A DNA stretch of 64,000 bases from Spirochaetales bacterium (GTDB taxonomy: Bacteria > Spirochaetota > Spirochaetia > DSM-2461), in NCBI GenBank assembly GCA_016936555.1, contig JAFGXR010000028.1:35695-99694 (forward strand). The letters run 5' to 3'. The notes beneath the pieces were generated by a model, which was not told the origin of the DNA, did not search any database, and was given only the letters and a program-made list of their open reading frames with translations. Positions within the stretch are counted from its first letter, which is position 1, and each line of letters begins with the position of its first letter. This document shows positions 25,152-33,748 of this stretch, piece after piece. The position numbers and the translations under genes are program-made.

Positions 25152-26588
25152 GTGTTAACAATTTCTGAAAAATACAGTTATGACGATGTCCTGCTGGAAC
25201 CGGCTTATTCCGATGTTCTACCCGGCGATGCCGATATCCGCGCAAGACTGGCCGGTGATATCTTTCTGAATATCCCCATTATATCCGCCGCGATGGATAC
25301 CGTAACTGAAAAGGAGATGGCTGTAGCACTGGCACTTCAGGGAGGAGCGGGGGTGATCCACAGAAATCTCTCTCCTCAGGATCAGGCGGCGCAGGTGGGA
25401 GCGGTCAAGCGCTTTCTGAACTGGGTTATAGAAAATCCGATCACAGTTGAAAAAGGACAGACCGTCGCGGATGTCCAGATCATAATGGACAGATACGGAA
25501 TATCCGGACTCCCCGTTGTGGACAACGGATTGCTCTGCGGAATTATTACAGGCAGGGATTTGAGGTTCTGCAGCGATATGTCTCTGAAAGTAGAGCAGCT
25601 GATGACAAAAGATCCCATTGTGGAAAAGGGAAATGTCAATCCCGTTTCGGCCCGGGAAAAATTCAACTCCCACAGGATTGAAAAGCTCCCTGTTATCGAC
25701 AATGAAGGACATCTGACCGGACTTATCACAGTCAAAGATATTGAAAAGCACGAGAAATTCCCTCTCGCGGCCATGGACAACCACGGAAATCTTATAGTCG
25801 GGGCTGCTGTTTCCCCGATGGATTACGAGAAAAGACTCCCTCTGCTCATCGAGAATAAATGTGATTTCGTCGTTCTCGATACGGCACACGGCTTGAGCAG
25901 AGCTGTTCTGAAAGCCGTCGAGGGCATCAAGAGCAAATACGGCATGACGGTTATCGGCGGAAATGTCGTCAACGCAGAGGGGACGAGAGCTCTGATCGAA
26001 GCGGGAAGCGATGCCGTGAAAATCGGAGTTGGACCTGGTTCCATCTGTACGACCAGAATTGTCGCCGGAGTCGGCGCTCCCCAGTTCTCCGCTGTTTACG
26101 AATCAGCAGAAGAAGCGGACAAGTACAATATTCCCGTCATCGCCGACGGCGGAATTAAATTCTCCGGAGATATCACGAAGGCGATCGGAGCGGGAGCCTC
26201 GACGGTCATGATCGGAAATCTTCTGGCGGGACTGAAGGAATCTCCCGGAAAAGAGGTTATCTACGAGGGGCGTATATTCAAACAGTACCGCGGTATGGGT
26301 TCGGTCGGAGCCATTAAAGACGGAAGCGGCGACCGATACCAGATGAAAGAAAACGACCAGCCCGTACCGGAAGGCGTTGAAGGCCGAGTCCCCTACAAGG
26401 GTGAGCTCGGTCCCTATCTGCAGCAGCTGACGACAGGACTGAAAAAGGGCATGGGTTACTGCGGCTGCAAAGATATCGAGACATTGAGAAAATACAAAAA
26501 ATTCGTCAAAATTACCGGTGCCGGTCTGAGAGAGAGCCATGCCCATGATGTGGCGATTTCCCAGGACGCACCCAATTATTCGGTTTAA
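25152..26588 (+). CDS. guaB: inosine-5'-monophosphate dehydrogenase
   Basis: 478 residues, GTG start behind AAAGGAG. TIM barrel with two inserted CBS domains at about residues 90-205 ([22 protein letters not shown], then [21 protein letters not shown]). The active-site loop [20 protein letters not shown] holds the catalytic cysteine. It oxidises IMP to XMP with NAD+, the committed step to GMP. The CBS pair suggests regulation by adenine nucleotides. guaA follows after 20 bases, forming the guaBA operon. Confidence 0.97.
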   Translation: MLTISEKYSYDDVLLEPAYSDVLPGDADIRARLAGDIFLNIPIISAAMDTVTEKEMAVALALQGGAGVIHRNLSPQDQAAQVGAVKRFLNWVIENPITVEKGQTVADVQIIMDRYGISGLPVVDNGLLCGIITGRDLRFCSDMSLKVEQLMTKDPIVEKGNVNPVSAREKFNSHRIEKLPVIDNEGHLTGLITVKDIEKHEKFPLAAMDNHGNLIVGAAVSPMDYEKRLPLLIENKCDFVVLDTAHGLSRAVLKAVEGIKSKYGMTVIGGNVVNAEGTRALIEAGSDAVKIGVGPGSICTTRIVAGVGAPQFSAVYESAEEADKYNIPVIADGGIKFSGDITKAIGAGASTVMIGNLLAGLKESPGKEVIYEGRIFKQYRGMGSVGAIKDGSGDRYQMKENDQPVPEGVEGRVPYKGELGPYLQQLTTGLKKGMGYCGCKDIETLRKYKKFVKITGAGLRESHAHDVAISQDAPNYSV

Positions 26589-26608
26589 GAGACATATAAG
26601 GAATGGAA

Positions 26609-28165
26609 ATGGATAAAATACTGATTTTGGATTTCGGCGGCCAGACGAGCCAGCTGATCGGCAGGAGAATTCGCGACATCGGGGTTTATGCTGAAATAAT
26701 CCACGGAGATTCGGAGCTGACCGATGAAATTCTCACCAATGACGTTAAAGGTGTTATTCTCTCAGGTTCCCCCTATTCAGTTTACGAAGAGGGATCGCCC
26801 CGCCCCGACAGCAGAGTTTTTTCTCTCGATATACCCGTTCTGGGCATCTGTTACGGGCTGCAGGTAACGACCTGGGAAAAGGGCGGCAAAGTTGCACCTC
26901 TCCATACGAAAGAATACGGAAGGAGCGCCATCCGCTATCATATCAGCGATTGTCCCCTTCTGAAGGATATTCCCGATAATTTCGTCTCCTGGATGAGCCA
27001 CGGTGACAGTCTGGACGAACTGGCACCGGGTTTCGATCTTGTGGCGGAAAGCGAACACAAGCTGCCGGCCATCGTTGAAAACCGGGAGATGGGCTTCTGG
27101 GGACTCCAGTTCCATCCCGAAGTGACCCACTGTGAATACGGATCGAAGATTCTGGAAAATTTCGCCGTAAATATCTGCGGAGCCTCCAAAGGCTGGTCCA
27201 TGGATAAATACGTGGAAGATGCAGCGGAGAGGCTGAGAGAGCAGGTCGGAACCGGCAAGGTTCTTCTTCTCATTTCGGGAGGGGTTGACTCCACGGTTGC
27301 CGGGGGACTGCTCCTTAAATCCCTCGATCCGCAAAATGTCTATCTGATGTATATCGATACGGGAATGATGAGAAAAAACGAAACCGGACAGGTTTCGGAG
27401 AACCTGAAAAAACTGGGCGCCGAAAATCTGATGATCATCGACGCAAGGGACCGCTTTCTCGGTCCCCTCGAAGGTATCAGCGAACCCGAGGCGAAGCGCA
27501 AGTGTATCGGAGACACTTTTATCCGCGTACAGGAAGAGGAAATAGCCAAGCACATCAGCGGTGATTACTTTCTGGCGCAGGGAACCCTTTACACAGACCT
27601 TATTGAATCGGGTAAAGGTGTGGGCAACAAAGCGGGCGTTATCAAATCCCATCACAATGTGGGAACACCCCTTGTCGAGCAGAAGCGGAAAGAGGGAAAA
27701 ATCGTGGAGCCTCTCGATATGCTCTACAAAGATGAAGTGAGACGGCTGGGCCTTCTTCTCGGCATAGAGGAAAAAATCGTCTACCGCCATCCCTTCCCCG
27801 GTCCCGGTCTGGGCATCAGAATCCTCGGAGAAGTGACAGAGGAGAAATGCGATATCCTCCGTGAAGCTGATGCGATCTACATTGAAGAGCTCCATAAAAG
27901 AGGACTCTACAGCCAGATCTGGCAGGCTTTCGCCGTTCTGCTGCCGGTCCGCTCTGTCGGCGTTACGGGAGATGCCAGAGAGTACGGATATGTTCTGGCT
28001 CTGAGAGCTGTTGTCTCCCATGACGGAATGACAGCAGACGTTTTCGACTTCCCGACAAAGGACCTGCTCGAGATTTCCTCTCTCATTACGAACAAGGTAA
28101 AAGAGATAGGACGGGTCGTGTACGATATTTCCTCCAAACCGCCTTCAACAATTGAGTGGGAATAG
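26609..28165 (+). CDS. guaA: GMP synthase (glutamine-hydrolysing)
   Basis: About 518 residues. I place the start at ATG 26609, because the AAGGA site at 26598-26602 touches the ATG at 26603 but sits six bases before 26609; the difference is two residues. N-terminal class I amidotransferase with ILDFGGQTSQLIGRRIRD, nucleophile in GICYGLQ and QFHPEVTHC; then the ATP-pyrophosphatase with LLISGGVDSTVAGGLL and the dimerisation domain ending ISSKPPSTIEWE. It aminates XMP to GMP. One residue differs from common GuaA: GICYGLQ rather than GICYGMQ, which is tolerated. A strong terminator follows. Confidence 0.97.
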   Translation: MDKILILDFGGQTSQLIGRRIRDIGVYAEIIHGDSELTDEILTNDVKGVILSGSPYSVYEEGSPRPDSRVFSLDIPVLGICYGLQVTTWEKGGKVAPLHTKEYGRSAIRYHISDCPLLKDIPDNFVSWMSHGDSLDELAPGFDLVAESEHKLPAIVENREMGFWGLQFHPEVTHCEYGSKILENFAVNICGASKGWSMDKYVEDAAERLREQVGTGKVLLLISGGVDSTVAGGLLLKSLDPQNVYLMYIDTGMMRKNETGQVSENLKKLGAENLMIIDARDRFLGPLEGISEPEAKRKCIGDTFIRVQEEEIAKHISGDYFLAQGTLYTDLIESGKGVGNKAGVIKSHHNVGTPLVEQKRKEGKIVEPLDMLYKDEVRRLGLLLGIEEKIVYRHPFPGPGLGIRILGEVTEEKCDILREADAIYIEELHKRGLYSQIWQAFAVLLPVRSVGVTGDAREYGYVLALRAVVSHDGMTADVFDFPTKDLLEISSLITNKVKEIGRVVYDISSKPPSTIEWE

Positions 28166-28188
28166 AGGATATCTTCGTCCATAGTTAA

Positions 28189-28220
28189 CGGAGCCTCCCG
28201 AAGGGAGCTCCGTTTTTTTT
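28189..28220 (+). terminator. rho-independent terminator of guaBA
   Basis: GC-rich hairpin: CTCCC (28195-28199) pairs with GGGAG (28203-28207), extended by CGGAG (28189-28193) with CTCCG (28208-28212), followed by a long T-run. Confidence 0.9.
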
Positions 28221-28242
28221 CTTCTTTTTTTTGAAGATGTTG

Positions 28243-28256
28243 TATAATTTAAAACT
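28243..28256 (+). promoter_or_regulatory. predicted -10 box of the small membrane gene
   Basis: Perfect TATAAT at 28243-28248 with eight bases to ATG 28257. No clear -35 hexamer; the region upstream is the T-rich tail of the guaBA terminator. Confidence 0.35.
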
Positions 28257-28487
28257 ATGAAAGGAAAATATATCGTAACCATTGCTATTTCAGCGGTATT
28301 TCTGGTCATCATCGGCGGATATTTTTCGCTGATTCTCTTCGGCCTGATCGAATCGGGCCTGGGTGGATTCTGGACCTTTGTCGTTCTACTCGCGGCGGCA
28401 GGTTTTCTGGGTCTGATGATTTACACCATGGTGGACCGGCTGAAGGAGCAGAAAGAGGAGAATCCCGATGATTATCGTAAATACTGA
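28257..28487 (+). CDS. small two-helix membrane protein, unknown function
   Basis: 76 residues. Two hydrophobic helices (IVTIAISAVFLVIIGGYFSLIL and FWTFVVLLAAAGFLGLMIYTM) and a charged tail (DRLKEQKEENPDDYRKY). No known family that I recognise. It overlaps the following UPF0145 gene by 20 bases in another frame, so the two are coupled. A TATAAT box ends eight bases before its ATG and no ribosome site is visible, so its mRNA may be nearly leaderless. Confidence 0.72.
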   Translation: MKGKYIVTIAISAVFLVIIGGYFSLILFGLIESGLGGFWTFVVLLAAAGFLGLMIYTMVDRLKEQKEENPDDYRKY

Positions 28488-28779
28488 TTACATTACCGGA
28501 AAGGAACTGGAGACGCTGGGACTGGTGAAAGGCTCCATTGTACAGTCCAAGAATATCGGCAGAGATATTATGAGCAGCTTCAAAACAATTGTGGGGGGAG
28601 AAATCAAATCCTACAGCGATATGCTCAACGAAGCCCGGGCTATCGCCACGAAAAGAATGGTGGAGGAGGCGGAATCCATGGGAGCCGACGGGGTCGTCAA
28701 TGCCCGCTACTCTTCGAGCGCCGTGATGCAGGGCGCCGCGGAAGTGATCGTCTACGGGACGGCTGTCAAATTCAAATAA
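28468..28779 (+). CDS. UPF0145 (YbjQ-like) protein
   Basis: 103 residues, typical family length. MIIVNTDYITGKELETLGLVKGSIVQSKNIGRDIMSSFKTIVGGEIKSYSDML is the conserved first half, and ATKRMVEEAESMGADGVVNARY with a beta-strand end completes the fold. Members form pentamers and are sometimes described as heavy-metal-binding, but the role is unsettled. GGAG lies before the ATG, inside the previous gene. It overlaps the 3' end of the oppositely oriented cobalamin phosphatase gene by 28 bases. Confidence 0.88.
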   Translation: MIIVNTDYITGKELETLGLVKGSIVQSKNIGRDIMSSFKTIVGGEIKSYSDMLNEARAIATKRMVEEAESMGADGVVNARYSSSAVMQGAAEVIVYGTAVKFK

Positions 28780-29366
28780 GCCAGTTCGGCGAACCGGGGA
28801 TAGAGATTGATTTTCGTGACCGATCCCCGGTCCATCCTGTAGTTCCAGAAATGCTCAAGCCCTGTTCCCAGATACTCCAGGAGCAAGATGATAAGCGGTC
28901 CCCTGTGGCTGACGACCACTATTTCGCGTTTTTTTTCATCGACAATCAAATTGTTTATAAATCCCATTGAATTACGAACTCTTTTCTGAAGATCCCTAAG
29001 GGATTCGCCACCCGGGGGATTTATATGCACGGGATCGCCAATCCATTCCTCCAGCTTTTTCCCTTCAGTTGCGGCTATCTGATCAAAGGTCCTCCCCTCC
29101 CATCTGCCGAAGTCACACTCTTCCAGTCCCGGAATTAATTTATATCCGGTTTGTAAAGTATCGCAGATGATCTGTGCTGACTGAACAGCTCTTCTCATGG
29201 GTGAGGACAGAATGAGATCGGCCTTGACCCCCTGCTCTTTCAGAATGCGGGAAATTTGAAAAATCCCGCGGCTTCCTTCATCCGTCAGAGAAACATCGCT
29301 TTCACGGCCGATATAGGTCCCGGCCCCTTCGCATTCGCCGTGGCGGATCAGGTAGAGCGAAATCAT
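28752..29366 (-). CDS. cobC: alpha-ribazole-phosphatase-like histidine phosphatase
   Basis: 204 residues of the histidine phosphatase fold: LIRHGECEG (catalytic His), SSPMRRAVQSAQ, LEECDFGRWEGRTFDQI and VVSHRGPL. Position as the last gene of the cobalamin operon, overlapping cobS by four bases, supports removal of phosphate from alpha-ribazole phosphate or cobalamin phosphate. The fold alone would fit other phosphoglycerate-mutase-like enzymes, so the specific call rests on context. Its 3' end is antisense to the UPF0145 gene. Confidence 0.85.
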   Translation of the reverse strand: MISLYLIRHGECEGAGTYIGRESDVSLTDEGSRGIFQISRILKEQGVKADLILSSPMRRAVQSAQIICDTLQTGYKLIPGLEECDFGRWEGRTFDQIAATEGKKLEEWIGDPVHINPPGGESLRDLQKRVRNSMGFINNLIVDEKKREIVVVSHRGPLIILLLEYLGTGLEHFWNYRMDRGSVTKINLYPRFAELAYLNLTAVP

Positions 29367-30103
29367 AGGGGAAGCATCACAAGAAGGGTCAGCAATTCCG
29401 CTCCTTCGGTCATGGCGCCATAGGTATCGCCGGTAAGCCCTCCCAGTTTTCCCGTCAGGAAAACGGAAAAAACCAGAGCGAGAACCGTTGCCGAAGCCAT
29501 CGCCGCGGCACCGGGAAGACCTCCGGCAATCAGTACGATCAGAAGAGAGAGGATGAGAGCCGTGATGAGTTCTTTCAGAGAGACATGCTCTTTAAAAAAA
29601 GCTCCGAGGCCATCCTGCCTGGCCGAGTCGAAAGTGTATAGGGAAAACACGGAGATCCACCGGCCGATGACAGGAGCAATAATCAGAGCCCTGTACTTAT
29701 TAAAATCATAAAACCCGAACAATTCATAAAGGGCTCCGGTTTTCATCAGGATAAAAGAGATGAGAGCCAGTACGCCGAAAGCCCCTATCCGGCTGTCTTT
29801 CATGATCTCCAGACGGCGTTCTCTGGTGGTTCCGCCCCAGACCCCGTCCGCCGTGTCGGCCAGACCGTCGAGATGGAGACCGCCGGTGATCAATATCCAC
29901 CAGACCGTAACAAGAACAGCGCTGAGGAAAGGAGAAACGAGAAGACCGGCGACCGTGAAAACGCCCAGATTGGTCAGACCTATGATCAGCCCCGCGAGAG
30001 GAAAAAACGAAAGAGACCGCGCCACTTCCGACAGGTCCTCCCCCTCTTTCCAGGGAATGGGGAGAACCGTCATGAACCTCAGGGCGTAGATAAACTTTTT
30101 CAT
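29363..30103 (-). CDS. cobS: adenosylcobinamide-GDP ribazoletransferase
   Basis: 246 residues with multiple membrane helices. The family pattern is visible: RFMTVLPIPWKEGEDLSEVARSLSFFPLAGLIIG, then GGLHLDGLADTADGVWGG, a metal-binding acidic motif, and SRIGAFGVLALI. It joins adenosylcobinamide-GDP with alpha-ribazole(-phosphate) in the cytoplasmic membrane to make the final coenzyme. Four-base overlaps on both sides (cobT upstream, phosphatase downstream) place it in the operon. Confidence 0.95.
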   Translation of the reverse strand: MKKFIYALRFMTVLPIPWKEGEDLSEVARSLSFFPLAGLIIGLTNLGVFTVAGLLVSPFLSAVLVTVWWILITGGLHLDGLADTADGVWGGTTRERRLEIMKDSRIGAFGVLALISFILMKTGALYELFGFYDFNKYRALIIAPVIGRWISVFSLYTFDSARQDGLGAFFKEHVSLKELITALILSLLIVLIAGGLPGAAAMASATVLALVFSVFLTGKLGGLTGDTYGAMTEGAELLTLLVMLPL

Positions 30104-31164
30104 AACTCCGTTACATCGGTGACACCGGCCTGATCAAAGGTACGGATCTCTTTCAAGGCCCGGACAGCCGCATCGCAGAGTGAAATTCCAAGCGCGGCGC
30201 CGGTTCCCTCTCCCAGCCTCAACCCCAGATCGAGAAGGGGTTTCTGTTTCATAAAGCCGGCCGCGTGACCGTAACCCCTTTCCGCCGAATGATGGGAGAG
30301 AATCAGATAACCGGAAATATCGCTGTTGAGCTGTTCCGCCAGCAAAGCGGCGGCTGTGGAAATAAATCCGTCGACGACAACGGGAATTCCCTTCGAAGCT
30401 GCGCCAATCATGGCGCCCGCCATGCCGCCGATTTCGAAACCGCCGATTTTAGACAGGACGTCAATGGCGTCATCTCTTCGGGGATTGTTTATGTCGATCG
30501 CTCTTCTGATGACTTCGACTTTACGCTTGATTGTCTCTTCATCGATTCCGGCACCGGGTCCCGTCACTTCAGCGGGATCAAGACCGGTGTAGAGGGAATA
30601 TATAGCTGACGCGGGCGTTGTGTTGCCTATTCCCATCTCTCCCACGCCGATGATATCCAACCCGTTCTCCAGCTCTTCCAGAACGGAAGAGATTCCGCCT
30701 TCGAGAGCCATGATCGCGTCTTCTCTGGTCATGGCCGGTCCCCGGCTGATGTTGGCAGCGCCGTTCCCGACCCTTTTATCCTTTACGATTGAGGGCCTGT
30801 CATAAGGAGTCGCGACACCCATATCGACGATGACCAGTCTCGCTCCGCAATGATTGGCCAGGGCGTTGACGGCGCCCCCTCCCGAAACGAAATTCAGAAC
30901 CTGCTGGGCTGTGATCTCCATAGGCGCACTGGCGATATTCTCTTCAAATACGACGTGATGATCTCCCGCAAAGGTGAAGATCGCTTTTTTCTCGAGCGAC
31001 GGAAGAGGATTCCTCTGAATGCCGGCTATGGTTATAGAGAGTTCCTCGAGGCGCCCCAGACTTCCCGGTGGTTTTGTCAGCTTGAACTGCCGCTCTCTGG
31101 CTTTTTCCATAGCCCCCGGATCGAGAGGTTTAATTCCATTCAGTGTCTTATTAAGTAAATCCAC
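30100..31164 (-). CDS. cobT: nicotinate-nucleotide-dimethylbenzimidazole phosphoribosyltransferase
   Basis: 354 residues. GTG start (MDLLNKTLNGIKPLD) behind AAGGAG. Conserved CobT stretches: TKPPGSLGRLEELSITIAGIQ, FAGDHHVV, GEMGIGNTTPASA and the catalytic glutamate region LGEGTGAALGISL. It makes alpha-ribazole phosphate from 5,6-dimethylbenzimidazole and nicotinate mononucleotide, activating the lower ligand of cobalamin. It overlaps cobS by four bases. Confidence 0.96.
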   Translation of the reverse strand: MDLLNKTLNGIKPLDPGAMEKARERQFKLTKPPGSLGRLEELSITIAGIQRNPLPSLEKKAIFTFAGDHHVVFEENIASAPMEITAQQVLNFVSGGGAVNALANHCGARLVIVDMGVATPYDRPSIVKDKRVGNGAANISRGPAMTREDAIMALEGGISSVLEELENGLDIIGVGEMGIGNTTPASAIYSLYTGLDPAEVTGPGAGIDEETIKRKVEVIRRAIDINNPRRDDAIDVLSKIGGFEIGGMAGAMIGAASKGIPVVVDGFISTAAALLAEQLNSDISGYLILSHHSAERGYGHAAGFMKQKPLLDLGLRLGEGTGAALGISLCDAAVRALKEIRTFDQAGVTDVTEL

Positions 31165-31179
31165 AAAATCTCCTTGATA

Positions 31180-31728
31180 TTATTTGAGCTGAAGGGGAAG
31201 CCCCGCATTCATCATATAGACCTTTTCAGCCGCCGCGGCCAGTTTCTGATGGGCCGATCCGGCAATATCCTGAAACATTCTGGCCCATTGATGTTCGGAA
31301 ACGAGACCGTTCTCCACCTGATTGGAAATGATAATAAGTTCATTTTCACAGGTTCCGAACACTTCAATTATTCTATCCAGTTCCTCGAAAACCGCTTCTT
31401 CCGCGTCGCTCCGGGAACAGTCCTCTCCCCTGTCGAAAATCAGATTGGTCATAAGCAGCGTCAGGCAGTCGAGAATAACAGTATTCTTCCCGCCGGCCAA
31501 TGGCTTCAGTGCCGCGGCGACATTGACAGGCTCTTCAAGGGTTTCCCAGTGAGCCGGCCGCTTTGCCCTGTGCCTGGCTATTCTATCCACCATTTCACTA
31601 TCGAAAGGCCGGGCCGTGGCTATATAAAATACTGGTGTCCTGTTTTTTTCCGAATAAGCCTTTGCCCTGTTTTCAGCAAAAGAGGTTTTTCCCGTTTTGG
31701 TCCCACCGAGGACGAGAACTATTCCCAT
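31180..31728 (-). CDS. cobU: bifunctional adenosylcobinamide kinase/guanylyltransferase
   Basis: 182 residues, usual CobU length. Begins MGIVLVLGGTKTGKTSFAE (P-loop) and keeps the kinase signature ATARPFDSEMVDRIARHRAKRPAHWETLEEP and VILDCLTLLMTN. It phosphorylates adenosylcobinamide and attaches GMP. The GGTKTGKTS P-loop reads T where many homologues have R/S, a conservative variation. Overlaps the 3' end of the aminotransferase-like gene by 10 bases. Confidence 0.95.
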   Translation of the reverse strand: MGIVLVLGGTKTGKTSFAENRAKAYSEKNRTPVFYIATARPFDSEMVDRIARHRAKRPAHWETLEEPVNVAAALKPLAGGKNTVILDCLTLLMTNLIFDRGEDCSRSDAEEAVFEELDRIIEVFGTCENELIIISNQVENGLVSEHQWARMFQDIAGSAHQKLAAAAEKVYMMNAGLPLQLK

Positions 31729-32822
31729 ATGGACCGTTCCTCATTCAGAGCATCGAGAAGCCTGTTGTTATTTTCCATGCTGTGGACGCCGATCCGGATA
31801 TGATCGGGCAGACCGAAGGATGTACAGTCCCGGATCTGCATGAGTCTCGGTTCCAGTTTCTTCTGAAGCTGAGCGGCATATCCCTCCGCCCCTTCGGGCA
31901 CGGCCTTTCGGGATCCGAGCTTCGCCATAAAGAAATTGGACTCCGTCCCGTAAACTTTAAGTCCCAGACCGGAAAGACTGTTTCGGAAGCGGTCGGTTTC
32001 CTCGCGGACCTGTTTCCAGGTCGAGCGGTAATACTCCCGCTCCTTCAGACAGGCGATACCGGCTTTCTGGGCGGGAGCGCTGATGCTCCACTCCGGCTGA
32101 TACCGGGCAATTTCCCCGAGGAGACCCGGATCGCCGTGAATATAGCCTAGACGTAACCCGGGAATACCGTAATCCTTGGTCATGGAGTTGAGCCTGAGAA
32201 TATTAGCCGATGTATCGCGAAAGCGGATTTCATCTCTTGTAAACGCAACATAGGCTTCGTCTATGATGACAATCGTTCCGGTTTCGACCGCAGCCGCCTC
32301 GATTTTTTTCAGATCTTTATTGATCACATAGGTTCCCGTCGGATTATTGGGATTGCAGATCCAGAAAAGTTTCGGCCGGTCATTTTTGATTTTTTCTATC
32401 ATCCGATCAACGGGAGGGCGGAAATCATCTTCGGGGACGCTGGTAATTTCTTCGATCCGGGTTTTTCTCAGCTCACTGATCTTTCTGTATTGGCTATAGG
32501 CCGGTGCGGAAATCAGAACATTGGATTTGTCATCGAGAAAAGCCTGTCCGATCAGATGGATTCCCTGGGACGTTCCGTTAACCGCCAGGATCTCATCGGG
32601 TCCGCATCCTTCGTAACCGGCAATATTCTCCCTGAGCTCTCTCGCACCGCTATCGGGATAACGGGTCAGATCGCAGTCTTTTACGGCTTTGAGAACTCTT
32701 TCATGAACGGGATAAGGATTGATGCTGACGCTGAAATCCATGATATCTTCAGGTCTGATCCCCTTCTCCCGGAGCTTCCCATAATCCAGTCCGCCGTGAG
32801 ATCCGCTTTTGCTTTTTTTCAT
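31719..32822 (-). CDS. cobD: threonine-phosphate decarboxylase (CobD, PLP-dependent)
   Basis: 367 residues of the class I/II aminotransferase fold: IKPEDIM-type entry DIMDFSVSINPY, then FWICNPNNPTGTYV, VIIDEAYVAF and the PLP-lysine region SMTKDYGIPGLRLGY. In this operon between cbiB and cobU it should decarboxylate threonine phosphate to aminopropanol phosphate, the linker of the nucleotide loop. Histidinol-phosphate aminotransferase is the nearest alternative by fold; context favours CobD. Overlaps cbiB by four bases. Confidence 0.9.
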   Translation of the reverse strand: MKKSKSGSHGGLDYGKLREKGIRPEDIMDFSVSINPYPVHERVLKAVKDCDLTRYPDSGARELRENIAGYEGCGPDEILAVNGTSQGIHLIGQAFLDDKSNVLISAPAYSQYRKISELRKTRIEEITSVPEDDFRPPVDRMIEKIKNDRPKLFWICNPNNPTGTYVINKDLKKIEAAAVETGTIVIIDEAYVAFTRDEIRFRDTSANILRLNSMTKDYGIPGLRLGYIHGDPGLLGEIARYQPEWSISAPAQKAGIACLKEREYYRSTWKQVREETDRFRNSLSGLGLKVYGTESNFFMAKLGSRKAVPEGAEGYAAQLQKKLEPRLMQIRDCTSFGLPDHIRIGVHSMENNNRLLDALNEERSIWE

Positions 32823-33748
32823 AACAGCACCTCCAGAAATGCCAGCAGTAAGATTATGTACATTGCCGCGGCCGTAACTGTAATTGTAATGGCTCTATCG
32901 ATTAATTGGTAACCGGCTTTCCCCGTTCCGCCGTTCAGGACATATTCATCTCTTTTTTCCAGCGTAATGCCGAGGGCTCCGGCCATGGCCGACATGGTCC
33001 AGCCGGCATTGGGGCTGCTTGTCCCGCCATGGTTCGACATCATGGCCTGCCAGGCATTGGCCCCGTCCGCTCCTGTTATGGCAGCGGCTGCTGTCAACAG
33101 AAGCCCCGCAAGGCGCGCGGGTATCCAATTAAGCAGGTCATCCAGTCTGGCGGCCAGTTTTCCTCCCGACTCAAAATCGCCCATTCTGTATCCGAGAAGA
33201 GAGTCACAGGTGTTAACAAATCGGTAGGCCCAGGCACCGGGAACACCTGCCAGACCGTAGTAAAAAAGCGGTGAGACAAAACTGTCGGTGAGGTTTTCCG
33301 ACACGGATTCGATAACGGCTCCGCAGATCTCCTCTTCGGTCAGGTCTCCCGTATCGCGGCTGACCAGGTGATAGGAGGTCAGACGGCGGGCTTCTTCCAG
33401 ATCTCCCGACTCAAGAGCTTTTCTCACCTGTAGAGCAGCTCTTACAAGAGCTTTCAGCGCAAAAGCCGGTTTAAGGAGAAGGACCGAAATGAGCGCTCCG
33501 GTCCATCCGCTGAATATCATAAGAAAATAATGAGGACCGCCCCAGAAAAGAAATCCGCCGGAGAGGACCAGTACAGCACCCCAGAGAAAAAGGGACCTCT
33601 TATCCTTTCCCGGTCGCCTGCTCCAGAGGTAATTGATGTATCGCCCCATATAGACAACGGGATGGAGAGGGTCGGGATATTCCCCCAGAACAAGATCCAG
33701 AACAAAAGCCGAGACGACGATCAGCTGAGCGGTATGGGAAATCGTCAT
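32819..33748 (-). CDS. cbiB: adenosylcobinamide-phosphate synthase
   Basis: 309 residues with four to five membrane helices. Family pattern: VLDLVLGEYPDPLHPVVYMGRYINYL at the start, then SENLTDSFVSPLFYYGLAGVPGAWAYRFVNTCDSLLGYR and WMSAMAGALGITLEK. It attaches aminopropanol phosphate to adenosylcobyric acid in the membrane. Four-base overlaps with cbiP upstream and cobD downstream. Complete and in frame. Confidence 0.95.
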   Translation of the reverse strand: MTISHTAQLIVVSAFVLDLVLGEYPDPLHPVVYMGRYINYLWSRRPGKDKRSLFLWGAVLVLSGGFLFWGGPHYFLMIFSGWTGALISVLLLKPAFALKALVRAALQVRKALESGDLEEARRLTSYHLVSRDTGDLTEEEICGAVIESVSENLTDSFVSPLFYYGLAGVPGAWAYRFVNTCDSLLGYRMGDFESGGKLAARLDDLLNWIPARLAGLLLTAAAAITGADGANAWQAMMSNHGGTSSPNAGWTMSAMAGALGITLEKRDEYVLNGGTGKAGYQLIDRAITITVTAAAMYIILLLAFLEVLL